This document shows, one piece after another, positions 34,500 through 46,399 of a stretch of DNA of 64,000 nucleotides. This DNA comes from Annona cherimola (lineage: Eukaryota; Streptophyta; Magnoliopsida; Magnoliales; Annonaceae), in NCBI GenBank assembly GCA_030490835.1, contig CM059975.1:60503174-60567173 (forward strand), written 5' to 3'. The notes below the pieces were generated by a model. It saw nothing but the letters and a program-made list of their open reading frames with translations. It was not told the DNA's origin and made no database searches. Positions within the stretch are counted from its first letter, which is position 1. Each line of letters starts with the position of its first letter. A program made the translations under genes and the position numbers.

Positions 34500-36647
34500 C
34501 TACGAAACATGCACTTGCGGTGAGATTGCTAACAGTGTTGTTGGCTTCTCTAATGATGGTTTGTATCTTAATGACATCCTCCCTTTGGTTTTCGAGCCAA
34601 TTAGTTCATTTGAAAGAAACCCTTCAACTATATAAACCTCCACACAAACTTGTGCACTTACAAGAAAGCGTTGAGGCTGGGAAGTTGTGTTAACACCTTC
34701 CACAATTGGTTCATGTCTTTGGTGCTAGTTTTGTGAGTCTTCTAGCTGCTTCAACCTTGATGTGATATTGACAACCTCCGCTAATGCAATTTCATATGCA
34801 TCTGTACTATGTGCGTCCCAAAATTTAAAATATATGACCTCTTTTGGGATAGATAATGCCAGCATAGCAATGATAAATTAATTGGATCTGTAGTGTCAAT
34901 GATTTCAACTATGTGCGCACAATCTTTTGGCCGCCTCGTTCAACACTGAAATATGTATGCTTCAAGCATGTACTGCACATTTTTTAAGCAAAATATTGCT
35001 AAAAGATGATGGTAGATAATCCCAACAAATTCAAACTTTTTGCGCGGATATCTTCTAAAGCTATAGCATTGTCCCATACAACTATTTCTAATTGATTTTC
35101 AGCTACCGATCCACTAAATATGACTATGTATTTGTCCATATAACCATCGGTCTATAGGTAAACCACATTCTAGTATTTGTCATGCTTAAGTTCAGCTTAG
35201 AAGATACTAAATATTTTCCTAATATACAATTTGGCTATTTGGTCTTTAATAACAGTTTTTGTTTTCAGGATGTGTTCATAGTCTGCAGTCTTTCCATCTT
35301 CAATAAGCTAATCGAACTTTATATTTTCATGAGCTTGGTCATAAGCAACTATAAAGTCCAATAAATTTATTCTGTTGTGAACAAAATGATCGAAGAATGA
35401 GTTTAGACTCTCAAAATGACCTATCGTTGTCATCCCAACTAGAAAATAATTTTAATGTATGCTAGGACCCACATATGTCTAATTTCATACAATGATTACA
35501 ACCATACATTATCCTCCAACGTATATTCTAATAACATTAAACAACATGCTTCCTTAAATTCATTACCCACTTCTATTTTCTTAATGCACTTATGTAAAGT
35601 ATCTTTGAACATTGGATACCTTCAGTAAAATGTCCCTAATTTTGATGGAAGTTTCTTGGTGATGTATCATATATATAGCACGTGCTTTGTATTAGGAAAG
35701 TCTTTGGCAATGACTTTCATCGTAGCCGAGTCCTGGTCTGTAATAATTGAAGTAAACCAACATGATTGCGACACCTTCAATAAAATTTGCTTGATGTCTC
35801 CTCTGTAGAGCATTCCATAGATCGACTTCTAGAAATCCAATATGATCATGCCCACCATATTCTTGCACCATAAAGTCAATAAATTTTGCCATCATAATCC
35901 CAACGCTTATCATCCCATGCACCACATCCAGCTATATAGCCAACACATTCTTGTGTGAGCACAAGAATACAAATTTTTTAGAGGAAGCAAGTCTGTGGCA
36001 ATGAGATGGATTGAATTATGCCACTTTGAAACATGGTGCACCAGTAGGTTCGGTGACCGATAGATATGCTTTTGTAGTTGCACCTTGTGATTTCTCTCTC
36101 ATTGTATCTTCTCTTCTTTGGCGTGCCCTTTGACTATTCTCTCGAACTCGTCTGATAGTGCCATATATATCTTCATGACGCTTCTCGAGATTTCAACTTT
36201 TTCACCTAACTCCACCGAATTCTAGAGTCATAGAACTTTGTATACCCATTGTAGAAGTCAAATGCATTTTTTTCAGTTACAAATTCTGTACTAGTCTTAG
36301 GCATATTCTCTGTGGGGCACCTATGGTATGTCAAACTCAACCCCGACTCTATTACCATTATTTACCCTCCATTCTGAACTGCTGTTCTTATTGTCTACAA
36401 ACACGTCGATGTCATTTTTAATGGTACTCGTCTGGTGTATAGGTGTTGGAGTCATAATGCTTTCCAACAAGATTTCACTACCCATTCTGCTAGTGCCCAC
36501 AATATGTAACTTTGTGTTGTCCATTCCTAGAGTGCTAATACCAAAAAACATTATCCTTGAAGCAGACGATGAGTCCATGAATAAAGCTTGAAGATGTACA
36601 TGTTCTAACAATATTAACGATGTGTCAGATGAAGAATATATGAACAA
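34500..36647 (-). pseudogene. FAR1-related / Mutator-like (MULE) transposase pseudogene
   Basis: Read on the minus strand in several frames. The N-terminal region around 36580-36320 includes MDSSSASRIMFFG. A FAR1-like DNA-binding start (FVTEKNAFDFYNGY) is near 36300-36220. A block GFLEVDLWNALQRRHQANF near 35850-35790 matches the spacer before the transposase core. The MULE core motif TDQDSATMKVIAKDFPNTKH is near 35740-35680. The segment LLDFIVAYDQAHENIKF near 35370, then KLYIRKIFSIF and a C-terminal TKGRMSLRYKPSLEKP near 34590 complete a FAR1/FHY3-type order. Stops and frameshifts are frequent. It is either an old MULE or a dead domesticated FAR1-related gene. I found no terminal inverted repeats. 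Confidence 0.72.
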
Positions 36648-37695
36648 TACAACTTAACACATTGCACTACACCAACCAATGTAGCAGAGTTCAAGATTAG
36701 CAACCTCCAATTTTATTATATGGAGGTATAAACTAGGTTATAGTATGTTTATAATGACAAATTGTTATATGAAATTAGGTGAGTAGACGTCTTATATTGG
36801 ATCATCTTCTGTATTATAGCAACAAAAAATACAATTATGTTTTACTACAAATCCTCCCGCAGGATCCATTCTTGTATGTTGTAGATCTAAAACCTAAAAC
36901 TACTTAATTCCATGTTTTGTATTTTTGAAATAGAATGATAAGACGAAAATCAACGATTACATAAAAGTCAAGCCTATTTGAGTTCAAAGAACATTAATAG
37001 GTCATGAATAAAAGAAACTTAATGGTTCACATAGAATATCTCATGTTTAGACATCCAATATTGGGTTGTCTTGTGTACTAACGTTCGGACGTCTTAATCA
37101 AGGTCATCTTTTGCACTAATGTTCGATTTTCAGACATCTATTTTAGGTCATCTTTTCTGTTCATATGTGAGATTCAGACGTCTTACTCTAGGTTGTCTTT
37201 CATAATGTTATACCTCTTACATGAACAGAATATATGCACCCTTCAAAAATTACTAGCTCTAGGTGAGAACAAAAAAACTAATTTTTAAATTCTAGAACAA
37301 GTAGAATTAGTCATTTCATTTTTTAAATCCATAAGCCATTTCATATTTTAAATCCATAAGCCATGAATCTGTGCATCAATCATGATCTAAAATGCTTAAA
37401 CTTAGGGAAAATTGTAAAAATGTAAAACTTTATGGCTCACTAGTGACAATAGTGATGACCACAAGCTCGTACGGCGAAAGACAAAACCAAGGAAGATGCA
37501 GAAAAGAGAGGAGACGAAGACGGGAAGAGAGTTATAATGAGGGAGAGAGGCCGAGTGAGAACAGAGGAGAAGAGAGGGAAGGGGAGAGCTGAGTGAGACA
37601 AGGGAGAAGAGAGAGGAAGTGGCAGCTGAGTGAGAAAAGAGAGGGGGAAGTGGCTATGAGGAGGCGGGGCGAGAGAGAGAGAGAGAGAGAGAGAG
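36648..37695. other. Spacer with ACGTC/GGTCATCTT repeats and a GA microsatellite
   Basis: Upstream of the FAR1/MULE pseudogene. Several loose copies of AGACGTCTTA...GGTCATCTTTTGT occur at 36785-36820 and 37060-37190. A purine-rich block from 37485 ends in (GA)n at 37671-37695, right at the LTR of G2. ORFs at 37392-37709 are products of the purine bias. No gene seen. Confidence 0.55.
37671..37695. repeat. (GA)n microsatellite at G2 insertion point
   Basis: Twelve GA units followed at once by the LTR start TATGGCGCC. Confidence 0.9.
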
Positions 37696-40600
37696 TATGG
37701 CGCCCACAACCCGAGGTGTCACAACCTAAGCCTTACTCCAAAATCGTTATCAATTGGTAAATGTGAAATAGGATTGTTGCCCTAATCATGTGGCGGGATT
37801 TTCAAATCCATTTCGTTTAGCAGAAATTTTTTTTTCATTTTCTTCGTCATTTTTCAAGCAACATATACTTGAAGTAAACTATACATATCATTCTCACCAT
37901 TCATTTCATAAACAATTATATACTTGTAACATATCAACTTGTTTACATACATCATGAACATTCATAATCTAATATCTTCATAATCAACACAAGCATTCAA
38001 CCATTCTCTAAACATATCAATTCTAACATGCTAGCTAATAATTTATTAACACATTAAGAATACCAGTCATTCTTCCCTTCAAATTATTAGGTCCTTTCTC
38101 CTTTTGAACTTCCTTGAACCTGTGTAGGGTTGAAAAAATAAAACGTGAGTGATAAACTCACTAAGCAGGCATTTTACATTTTCATGTAAATGCATTTCTT
38201 GCTATTTGGTAGGAAACATATATCAAGTGATCAACTACCAACAGTAAAAAAACCTTTCATATAAACTCTTCATGAAAACCTTTTATATAAACCTTTCATA
38301 AAACCTTCTTTTCATGTGGACATTTGTATATCCCAAAACGATTTCATATATACTTTTTTCATGAGGATAATTTTATATCCTAAAACGTTTTCATTTAAAC
38401 CTTTAATCATGAGGATAAGTGTATGTCCTAAACCGTTGTCATATAAACATTTAATGATAAGGACAATTTTATGTCCTGAAATATTTTCATAAAACATTTA
38501 ATCATGAAGACAATTATAAGTCCTGAAACATTTTCATATAACATTTAACTATGAGGACAATTGTATGTCCTAAAACATTATCAAATAAACTTTCTTATAT
38601 GAGGACAATTATATGTCCTAAAATATTTTCATATAATCTTTTTTTTCATATCCCAAACTTTGGGCTTTTCAAAAGCAATGCATATGCATATAAACTTTTT
38701 TATTTGTGTGGAGATTTTTATGTCCAGAAATATCTTTAAGTAAACATTATTTTCTGTGGACATTGTTATGTCCTGAAATATTCTCATGTCCCCATTTTGG
38801 GCTTTTAAAACAAAACATATGCATATACGTCTCTAACCCTCTAGTAGGTGACACTTACCAAGTGATCATCCTTCCATAGGAAAGAAACCATCCATGTGAC
38901 AGCACCGCTAGCTAGGCGGTCGTCCATGATTCTGCTCCCATTTCAGTGAGGGCATCGGGCAGCCTCTGGCCTTCCCTTAGCAACTCGACCACAGGCAGAG
39001 GTGGGCCCTGGTTTGCAACCGTCTCGGTCTGCAATCGCCTCCACCATGGACCTAGTACATGATCTTCGTGCACACTCGTTTATATTCGCATTGTCATACT
39101 AGCATGAATTCATAAAATCAACACAGTCATCAGACCGTGCCATTTTTAAATCAAACTTGATATAACATAATCCATCACAGTCCTCAGACTGAGCCCTTCT
39201 CAAATTGAGAACTTGGCATAATCATTTTTAAAATAAAATATTTTCATAAACCATTTTCAATCATAATCATAAGATGACCACCCTTAAAGAATTTTGGAAA
39301 TATTTTAGTAAATCAATTTTACAAAATATTTGCAGTATTTGCGAAAACATTATTTTTAAAAACCTTGCTTATTTGTTGGTAAACTATTTTAGAATTTTTA
39401 TTATAAAAGAAATTCTAAGATACTTCAGTATTCAGGAAAACCAGGCTTTTCTTACAACATTTTCATTCTCATTTCTAGGCTTTTCATGAACAAAGGATAT
39501 GCAACCACATTCCCATTCATTTATATCGGCATTATATGTCTTGTCCACATACTATCCTTTCTACTCTTATATAGAGAAGAGTTTGCACTATCCTTTGAAC
39601 AATTTAGAGGAAGCCATTAGCACTGTCTGAGTCTAGACATCACTTAAACAAAACCGTCATCAAATCATTTTATCTCATCAATTTCTTGAGTGGATCATCC
39701 TTAAAAACCTTTTAATAAATGAACATAAACATTTTCAAAGTATTTTAATTTTCAAAAAGACTTAAAACATTTCAATAGACCATTTCAAATCATCTAATTA
39801 ACCCATGTTATGACATTTAAATAAACCAATTCAAAAGCGTTATTTATTTACAAATACCATTATATGAAGATTCACTTTTTTTCTCAAAACTCCTTATGAA
39901 TAGAATTGCCAAATCATGTTTTCAAATATCCTTTTTGTAGAAGAGTCGAAACTTACTCATCATAAAATGCTTTTGAAATAATATTTCTAAGAACTTACTT
40001 AACATGAAACCATCTTCAAACATGTCAATAATAAAGAATAAAATCATACTTTCAAGAATTGAGCTTGCTTACTCTGTAAGAAATTCTAAAACTGTCAATA
40101 TAAACATTATCAAGTTATTTTAATACTTGAAACAAAATCATCATTCTTGAAAGTTTGCTCGCTTACCTTGTAAGAAAAATCTTGAAATTATCTTGAATAA
40201 GCAAGTTTATATCATCTCAATATATGACATTAAAGTAACATTTTGAAAATTCTTAATAGAGCATCATTATAAAGGACTTTCAATCATTTCAATATTTGGA
40301 ATGAAATCAATATTTTCAAAAGGTTGCTTGCTTACCTATAGCGATCAACTCGTGCCTTAGATCTCTTCCTTGCCTTTTACTAGACAAGTGAAAATGATCA
40401 TCTTATATACACATGTATAATACCATATATTTGCATGCTTTGCCTTTTATTAACTCGTATACATATCTCACTTAATCCCAACCCTTTTTATGATCTCGTT
40501 TTATATATGATTCTTAATATTTCAATTTTATTTCATTCTTCCATGGAGATGAACGCTCTTATCTCTTGAACTCACATATATTCATTTTATTTCATTCGAT

Positions 40601-42691
40601 ATACTAATTTAGGGCATTTATTTTTTTCCCAATCCTTTAAGATACTTACTTGAAACTATAATTTATGTTCAAGTAAGGTTTCTCAAATTCACATCTAACT
40701 TTCTAATATTCACATATCTAAGTATTTTAGTGATTGTTTTCTCGCTCCTTTCAAAATTCACCCCTACTAGTTTAAACTCTCATAATCACTTATGATATTT
40801 GTTTATATCCTATTGTAAGTTAAATTCCATTTCAAAAATTTGAAATTTAACTTTCATTTTAATTATTCTTCAATCTGTCCATATTTGCTTAAATCAGACA
40901 CACTGATTTCTCAATTTTTTTATTTAAAATAAAATCAAGTATTTTAAATTCGAAATTTCTATCATAAATTAATAACTACATTAATTAACCAAAATAATTA
41001 ATTTCAATACAAAATATTAAGTATTTATATTTATTTATATATTATTACTCTGTTGGACAGCAATATCAATTTTGGGATGGGTCAAATCACATTAATTATT
41101 AGGAATATTTAAACCATCCAAAAATTAGTTTTAATTTTCTTCGAGTGATATTTAAGATGTCTTATATATCATATAAAATTGTCAGCTTAAAATTCCTTGT
41201 ATAAAAATTATTAAAAAACAATTGGTGCAACTGATCCTGACAACTGTTTGACCCTATTCAAGTTGATCTTCTAAGATTTTTAATTTGCAACCTGATTAAC
41301 CTTTTAAGCTGTAAATTTTTTCGTTTCTTAATCTTCATATCATGAGTTCTTACACAAATTTTCATGCTAAAACCCATTCATTTACTATTTCTTTCATATT
41401 TTAGTTTTCTATTTCATTTCTACTAGGTTTTGCTCTCATATTTGCATATAATTTCAATATACATGTAAAACCCTTAATCGTTAGTTCTTAATTTTTAACT
41501 CAAAATATATCCTCTATTTAATCATAAAATTAACTCAAGAAACTAGAGTTTTGCTTCCATTATACCCAGCTTTGGACGTTCATAACTACATGTATATATG
41601 CTTCATTTCAATCGCTTATGTACATCATTAGAGAGGTAGATACTTACTTAGCTTTTGAAGATGAATTTGCTCCACCTTAGCACGACTAGCTACCCTTCTC
41701 TTCCCTCTTCTCGTTAGCTTGGACGTCTTCCATGGCTGCCTCTCCTTTTTCCCTTTTTTCTCTAAGTTCTCTCCCTCTCTCTCTCTCAACGCCGCTGGAA
41801 CATCTAGCTGCTACCTTTCTTTTTTTTTTCCTTTCTTACTACCTAATAAACTTCCCTTGACCGACTGTATTCATACATCTTTTTCCATATTTTTTAAAAA
41901 AAATCAGCCCAAAAGTTGTCCATGCATCACGTCCACAAATCTACCCCTTTTTTGTTTTTTTGCGAACATCAAAAGTTGTCCAATTGCAGCCCATTAAATG
42001 TTCCTGAATTCAGCAGCTTTTCCATACAATTTCTGAATTTTTAAAATTACAAAAATTTCACCAAAAATCCTCTCCTTAAGACACCTCAAATATCTCATTA
42101 GTGGCATTGACTTTTGTATTGATTACAATCCACTTTTAAATGGTAAAAAGTCAATAGTTTTAACCATAAGTGGTTTAACATTTTCCCATGAGATTTAGCT
42201 TAATTAATTCCATCCATATGATAGGTCACCTTATTTTAGCCATCCATAAGAATTTTCATCTCAAAATGATCATTCTAATGTAAGATATGAGCATTTGAAA
42301 ATGTTTCATGAAATTTGATGAAATTAAATCATTATCATCATACTTTAATCATGATTAACATAATCCATACCATTCATGAGGTGGAGCACACCAACATGTG
42401 CCTACCTGTGAAATTTCACATCAATCCACCTTATATACTTCAAGTTATGAATTTTCAAGCAATAACCTAATTTATCTCATAATTATCAATAACTTAACAT
42501 AATTAGTGGAATTAAATAATCATGCCAAATCATCATTTCCTACACCTTGTTTTGTCTTTTGTGCTCATTAATCCACTTCATTCATCATGTAGGGCATGTT
42601 AACTTAATCACTTCCATTTTCTAAACCTTTCAATTTCATCATTAAATAAATTCCAACTAAATCCATTAAGCTTAAAATTCTATATTCCACG
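37696..42691 (-). mobile_element. 3' LTR of Tekay/Del-type element G2
   Basis: Starts TATGGCGCCCACAACCCGAG (TGTGGCGCC in better copies) and ends ATATTCCACG (TTTCACA in others), directly before a C-rich polypurine tract. About 5.0 kb. The first 1.2 kb is closely similar to the 5' LTR piece at 57969-59204 (same AAATTTTTTTTC run, same GGACA array), so they are the two LTRs of one element. Neither end keeps a perfect TG/CA. No coding sequence. Most small ORFs fall in the array or in pyrimidine-rich stretches. Confidence 0.9.
38310..38790. repeat. GGACA...TGTCC array in G2 3' LTR
   Basis: About eight units of 50-60 bp: ATGAGGACAATT, TATGTCCTAAAA, TTTTCATATAAAC. Each unit has a GGACA/TGTCC inverted pair. 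Same array at 3120-3410 and 58600-59080. Confidence 0.8.
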
Positions 42692-42710
42692 ATCTCCCCC
42701 CCCCCCTTAT
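42692..42710 (-). promoter_or_regulatory. Polypurine tract of G2
   Basis: Minus strand ATAAGGGGGGGGGGGAGAT next to the LTR end, same place as in G1. Confidence 0.8.
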
Positions 42711-42770
42711 AAAAGGTTTCGTCTCGAAACCTGTTATACTTTAAATAACTGGGGTAAAACTTGTTAATAG
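42711..42770 (-). pseudogene. End of G2 pol next to polypurine tract
   Basis: The bases align with 17908-17968 of G1 (AGGTTTCGTC, TTTAAATAACTGGGG), that is the last few codons after the GPY/F-like module. The SIRE element C1 is inserted at 42770/42771. As in G1 there is no room for a chromodomain. Confidence 0.65.
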
Positions 42771-42909
42771 TGTAGGAAACAAGTGATGAAATCAAAAGCA
42801 AAATACCCAAAGTAAATGTTTTGATGATTAACAACTCGATTTGAGTAAGTTTTAGCTACTAATATGTTTTGTTCAATGTTTAAGGTTATAAAAATAAAAA
42901 ATATAAAGC

Positions 42910-43215
42910 ATGACAGGTCAAGTCGATCCCCAAGTCGACCCAGGCATCGACTTTGGCCAACCGATCCCCAAGCGACTCCAGCAGCAATTCAAGGGCCATT
43001 TTCTATCCAGCGTTGAAATTGGGAACCAAAAGCTACCGAAGTCGCAAATGAAGTTGACTCCACCTGCGACTTGGGTGAAGTCGCAAACCAAGTCGACTCC
43101 AGCTTCGACTTAAGACTGATAGTACAGTTTCTGAAGAGCAAAGTCGCAAACCAAGTCAACCTGATGTTCGATTTGAGTGAAGTTGAAGACCAAGTCGACT
43201 CAAACTTTCGACTTG
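42910..43215 (+). repeat. GTCGAC palindrome cluster (distal) in C1 5' LTR
   Basis: Units AAGTCGACCC, AAGTCGCAAATGAAGTTGACTC, AAGTCGACTCCAGC and CAAGTCGACTCAAAC with TGCGACTT-type arms, spaced 30-45 bp. Confidence 0.88.
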
Positions 43216-43484
43216 GAACAAATGAAGATCAAAACTAATCCAAAGCAAGTAAGGTTGCATTAATTCATCATGATGGATCGAGAACACACACTTGGACATC
43301 TTTCATGCACTCCATGATCCAAGTATGTAAGATTTCAAGACATGAAGCTAAAAGATTTTATACAAAGATGAATATACTGAGTTTCAAATGATACAAATCG
43401 AGGAAAGAACAATTAAGTTGAAAAACGTAAGCAAGCAAAATCATTTCAAAGAAGTTTAAGTTCACTTGGCATGCTAAGAAAGTC

Positions 43485-43750
43485 AAGTTGCAACCGAAGT
43501 CAACTTCAGAAGCGACTTTGGTCAAGTCCCGGTCCAAGTCGACCTAAAAGATAGACTTGAAAATTAGAGGAATCCGAAATCGCACCCGAAGTCGACTCCA
43601 CATGCGACTTGGGTCAAGTTCAAGACCAAGTCAACCTGAGGAAGAACTTGAGCAGCCTGTTTCCAACTGAAGTCGCACCCGAAGTCGACTCCAGCCTGCG
43701 ACTTGGGTGAAGTCGCACACGAAGTCGACTCCATCTGCGACTTGGGTCGT
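43485..43750 (+). repeat. GTCGAC palindrome cluster (promoter-proximal) in C1 5' LTR
   Basis: The last two units are the clearest. AAGTCGCA (43670) and TGCGACTT (to 43704) enclose GTCGAC at 43684-43689; AAGTCGCA (43710) and TGCGACTT (to 43743) enclose GTCGAC at 43724-43729. Inner and outer palindromes share the same centre (43726.5 in the second unit) and the period is 40 bp. Confidence 0.95.
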
Positions 43751-43826
43751 AACGTTCAAAAATTTAAATGTTGGCACATTTATTATGCGCCAACCAACTC
43801 TCTAATGTTCAAATCTCTCCTTGCAT

Positions 43827-43835
43827 TATATATAG
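43827..43835 (+). promoter_or_regulatory. TATA box of C1 5' LTR
   Basis: TATATATAG, 84 bp after the last palindrome unit. Expected to drive the genomic RNA. Confidence 0.75.
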
Positions 43836-44540
43836 ACACTCAAGTGAATGTGGAAACATACAAGATAGAGCAGAAAAAGGGGAAAGAGAAGCTACTAAGA
43901 TCTATATTCCACTTTCTTCTACTTTTGAGTGATCTATACACTTTTGAAGGAAGAACGCGCTTTCAACTTGCTGTTTGCTTCAACGCTAATCGATTCATCA
44001 CTTCTACGAATTCTTCCTCGAGCTGAAACTTGCCTACACAAATTTGTAAAGTGTAGATTTCTTACATTTCATTTTGTCATTTGGTTTTTGATACTTGGTT
44101 TGATTTTGGTGTTTCAAACCAAGTGATAGCAGAGTAGCGTTGTGACTGGAGTGGGACCCGTCACCTACTTGTGCTACATGTTGTATATGCCCCCTAGAGC
44201 TAGAATCTAGAAGAGAGCGGAGGCTCTAGTTGTATATGCCCCCTAGATCTGGAATCTAGAAGATAGCGAAGGCTCTAGTTGTATTCGCGGAATACATAGT
44301 GGAACCCAAGTCACAAGGGGTATGAGCTTGGAAGAGTGGAGTAGGGAAGGTTGTCCGAACCACTATAAATCTTGTCCATTATTTTTCATTTTTGCTTTCA
44401 TAATCTTGTTGTTTTCCATTTGCTTTACTAAAAGGGACTAAACTAAACCGGGTAAAGTTTTCAGTTTAAGTTGAAAAATTTTAAGTACCCAATTCACCCC
44501 TCCCCTCTTTGGTAATTGTCATTAACTCGGGACCAACAAG

Positions 44541-44555
44541 TGGTATCAAAGTAGG
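44541..44555 (+). promoter_or_regulatory. Primer-binding site of C1 (initiator tRNA-Met type)
   Basis: TGGTATCAAAGTAGG two bases after the LTR, one base different from the C2 site. Confidence 0.85.
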
Positions 44556-44586
44556 TCTTTGAGTTTTACCAAAGAGATTTTTTGAT

Positions 44587-46350
44587 ATGGCATCTCAATC
44601 TACTTCCGTTCCCGCATTTGCCGAAGGCCAATCTTTTACTAGGCCACCATTGTTTGATGGGAACAATTTTGGCTATTGGAAGATACGTATGAAATAACTC
44701 ATTATGACTATAGATAAGGACTCTTGGATTGCAATCCAAGATGGTGTGACCTTGCCTATTGATGAAAGAGCTTCCAAATGGACCGATGAGGAAGTAAAAA
44801 CTGTCAATAACAACGCCAAAGCTATGAATTCATTATTTTGTGCTCTTACTGCCTCCGAATATGATAGAGTATCCTCTTGTTTAACTGCCAAAAAGATATG
44901 GGATACATTAACATCTATCTATGAAGGAACTTCTCAAGTCCAAGGGACAAGGAGAAATATTTTGATTAGAGAATTAGAAAGCTTTAAAATGTTAGAAACA
45001 GAAAATATTTCTGAAATGTTTGTTAGATTTTCCAAAATTACTAATGCCTTGAAAGGGTTAGGCAAGACAATTTCTGAATCTGAGCAGGTAATGAAAATTT
45101 TAAGGGCGCTACCCGAATCATGGACTCTGAAGATTACTGCAATAGAAGAAGCCAAGGACCTAAACACATTGAAGTTAGAAGATCTTATTAGCTCATTAAT
45201 GTCACATGAGCTAATCAAGAAAAGAAACGAAGATCACCACAAAGGCAAGAGAGTCATTGCCTTGAAAATCGCACAAGATTTGGATGACTCCATTTCATCG
45301 TCACAAAACGACGATGAAATCGCCTTACTTACAAAACGATTCAGAAAACTTGTAAGGAAAGGAAAAAATTTTAGAAACTTTAAAGAAAGAAATTCTAAAG
45401 AGAAAAAGAAAGAAACAACAAAATATTACGGGTGTGGCGGTTCGGTGCATATGCAAGCCTAATGCCCAATGCCCGAAGAGACTAAAGCAAAGGAGCAAAG
45501 AAAAGATCAAGGCGACAACAGAAAATTCCAAAGAATCAAAGGAAGAGGCAAGTACGTAAACGAAGAAGAATCAACGACATGCAGCTCTTCAAGTGAAGAA
45601 TGTTAAGCGAATTACTCAAGAATTTGTTGCTTGGCAAATTCTGACATATGTCTTGCAGCAACAGAAATCTTGGAGGATCAAGCTACTTCAACAAACTACA
45701 TAAGTAGTTAAGAGGTAACCTCCAAACAATAATCTTTTCCAATCTTTTCTTCTACAAATGAATGCATCAAATGTGCTGAATTAGAAGAACTTTAACAAGC
45801 CTATGATTCATTATATGAGGAAATAAAGAAATTAGGAAACAAATTTACAATAAAGAAAAGACAATGTGATGCAGTAATAATTATGAACGGTAAACTTTCT
45901 GAAAAAGTTGATCAATTGAAAAATGAAAAGAATACCTTGATAAATGAGTTAGAAAAACTCAAAAAGGAAAATGAATCACTTGCTAAGTTTTCTAATCCTG
46001 GAGAAAGTGTCAAAATGTTCTTGAAAATGACCTCCCAAAGTTGTAAGAAAGGACTTGGATATACCACATTTGAGCAAGGAAAATCTAATGCTCCAAGGAA
46101 CAAAGCTAAACTCATTTATGCTAAAACTAAAATAAATCATGTGGTTTGGACCAAAAGACCAATTGGGGAAACAATTACCAAATGGCTTCCCACTTCTAGA
46201 CTCCCGGGAGCTTATAACTTTTGCAACAAGATGGGACACAAGGCATTTCAATGCAAATTGATAAAGTTACAAAATCTTAGTGAAAAATTGGTTTGGATGC
46301 CCAAAAGCATTAGATTTATGGCTTCAAATGAAGATCAACGTAGATTCTAA
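44587..46350 (+). pseudogene. SIRE gag of C1
   Basis: Single frame from ATG 44587 (MASQSTSVPAFAEG) to 46350, about 588 codons, with several stops including TAA at codon 37 (44695-44697). The capsid part is a UBN2-type domain (IWDTLTSIYEGTSQVQGTRRN, LESFKMLETENISEMFVRFS, LPESWTLKITAIEEAKDL). A first zinc knuckle at 45424-45465 reads YYGCGGSVHMQA, then a stop and C. A coiled-coil stretch rich in K, E and L runs from about 45830 to 45990. A second knuckle at 46213-46254 reads YNFCNKMGHKAFQC. Both knuckles have Tyr (TAT) where the first Cys (TGT) is expected. Two knuckles flanking a coiled coil is usual for SIRE Gag. Confidence 0.92.
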
Positions 46351-46399
46351 TAGATAACTAACCCAAACGGACCCATAAAATGGGTACCAAAATGATAAG

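Larger units (their letters stand above)
42771..44538 (+). mobile_element. 5' LTR of C1
   Basis: TGTAGGAAAC...GGGACCAACA, 1768 bp. It is 44 bp longer than the 3' LTR, mainly because of one extra palindrome unit near 42940-42980. The start TGTAGG differs from TGTTGG of the 3' LTR. The stretch 43750-44160 is nearly identical between the LTRs, while the palindrome clusters hold most of the differences. The ORFs 43703-44126 lie in R/U5 and are not genes. Confidence 0.95.

Noticed and set aside
37392..37709. Arg/Glu-rich ORF and Ser/Leu/Pro-rich ORF
   Set aside because: They arise from a purine-rich stretch ending in (GA)n.
43485..43750. CRISPR-like array of regular 40-bp units
   Set aside because: Units are palindromic throughout, diverged, without unique spacers, inside a plant LTR.
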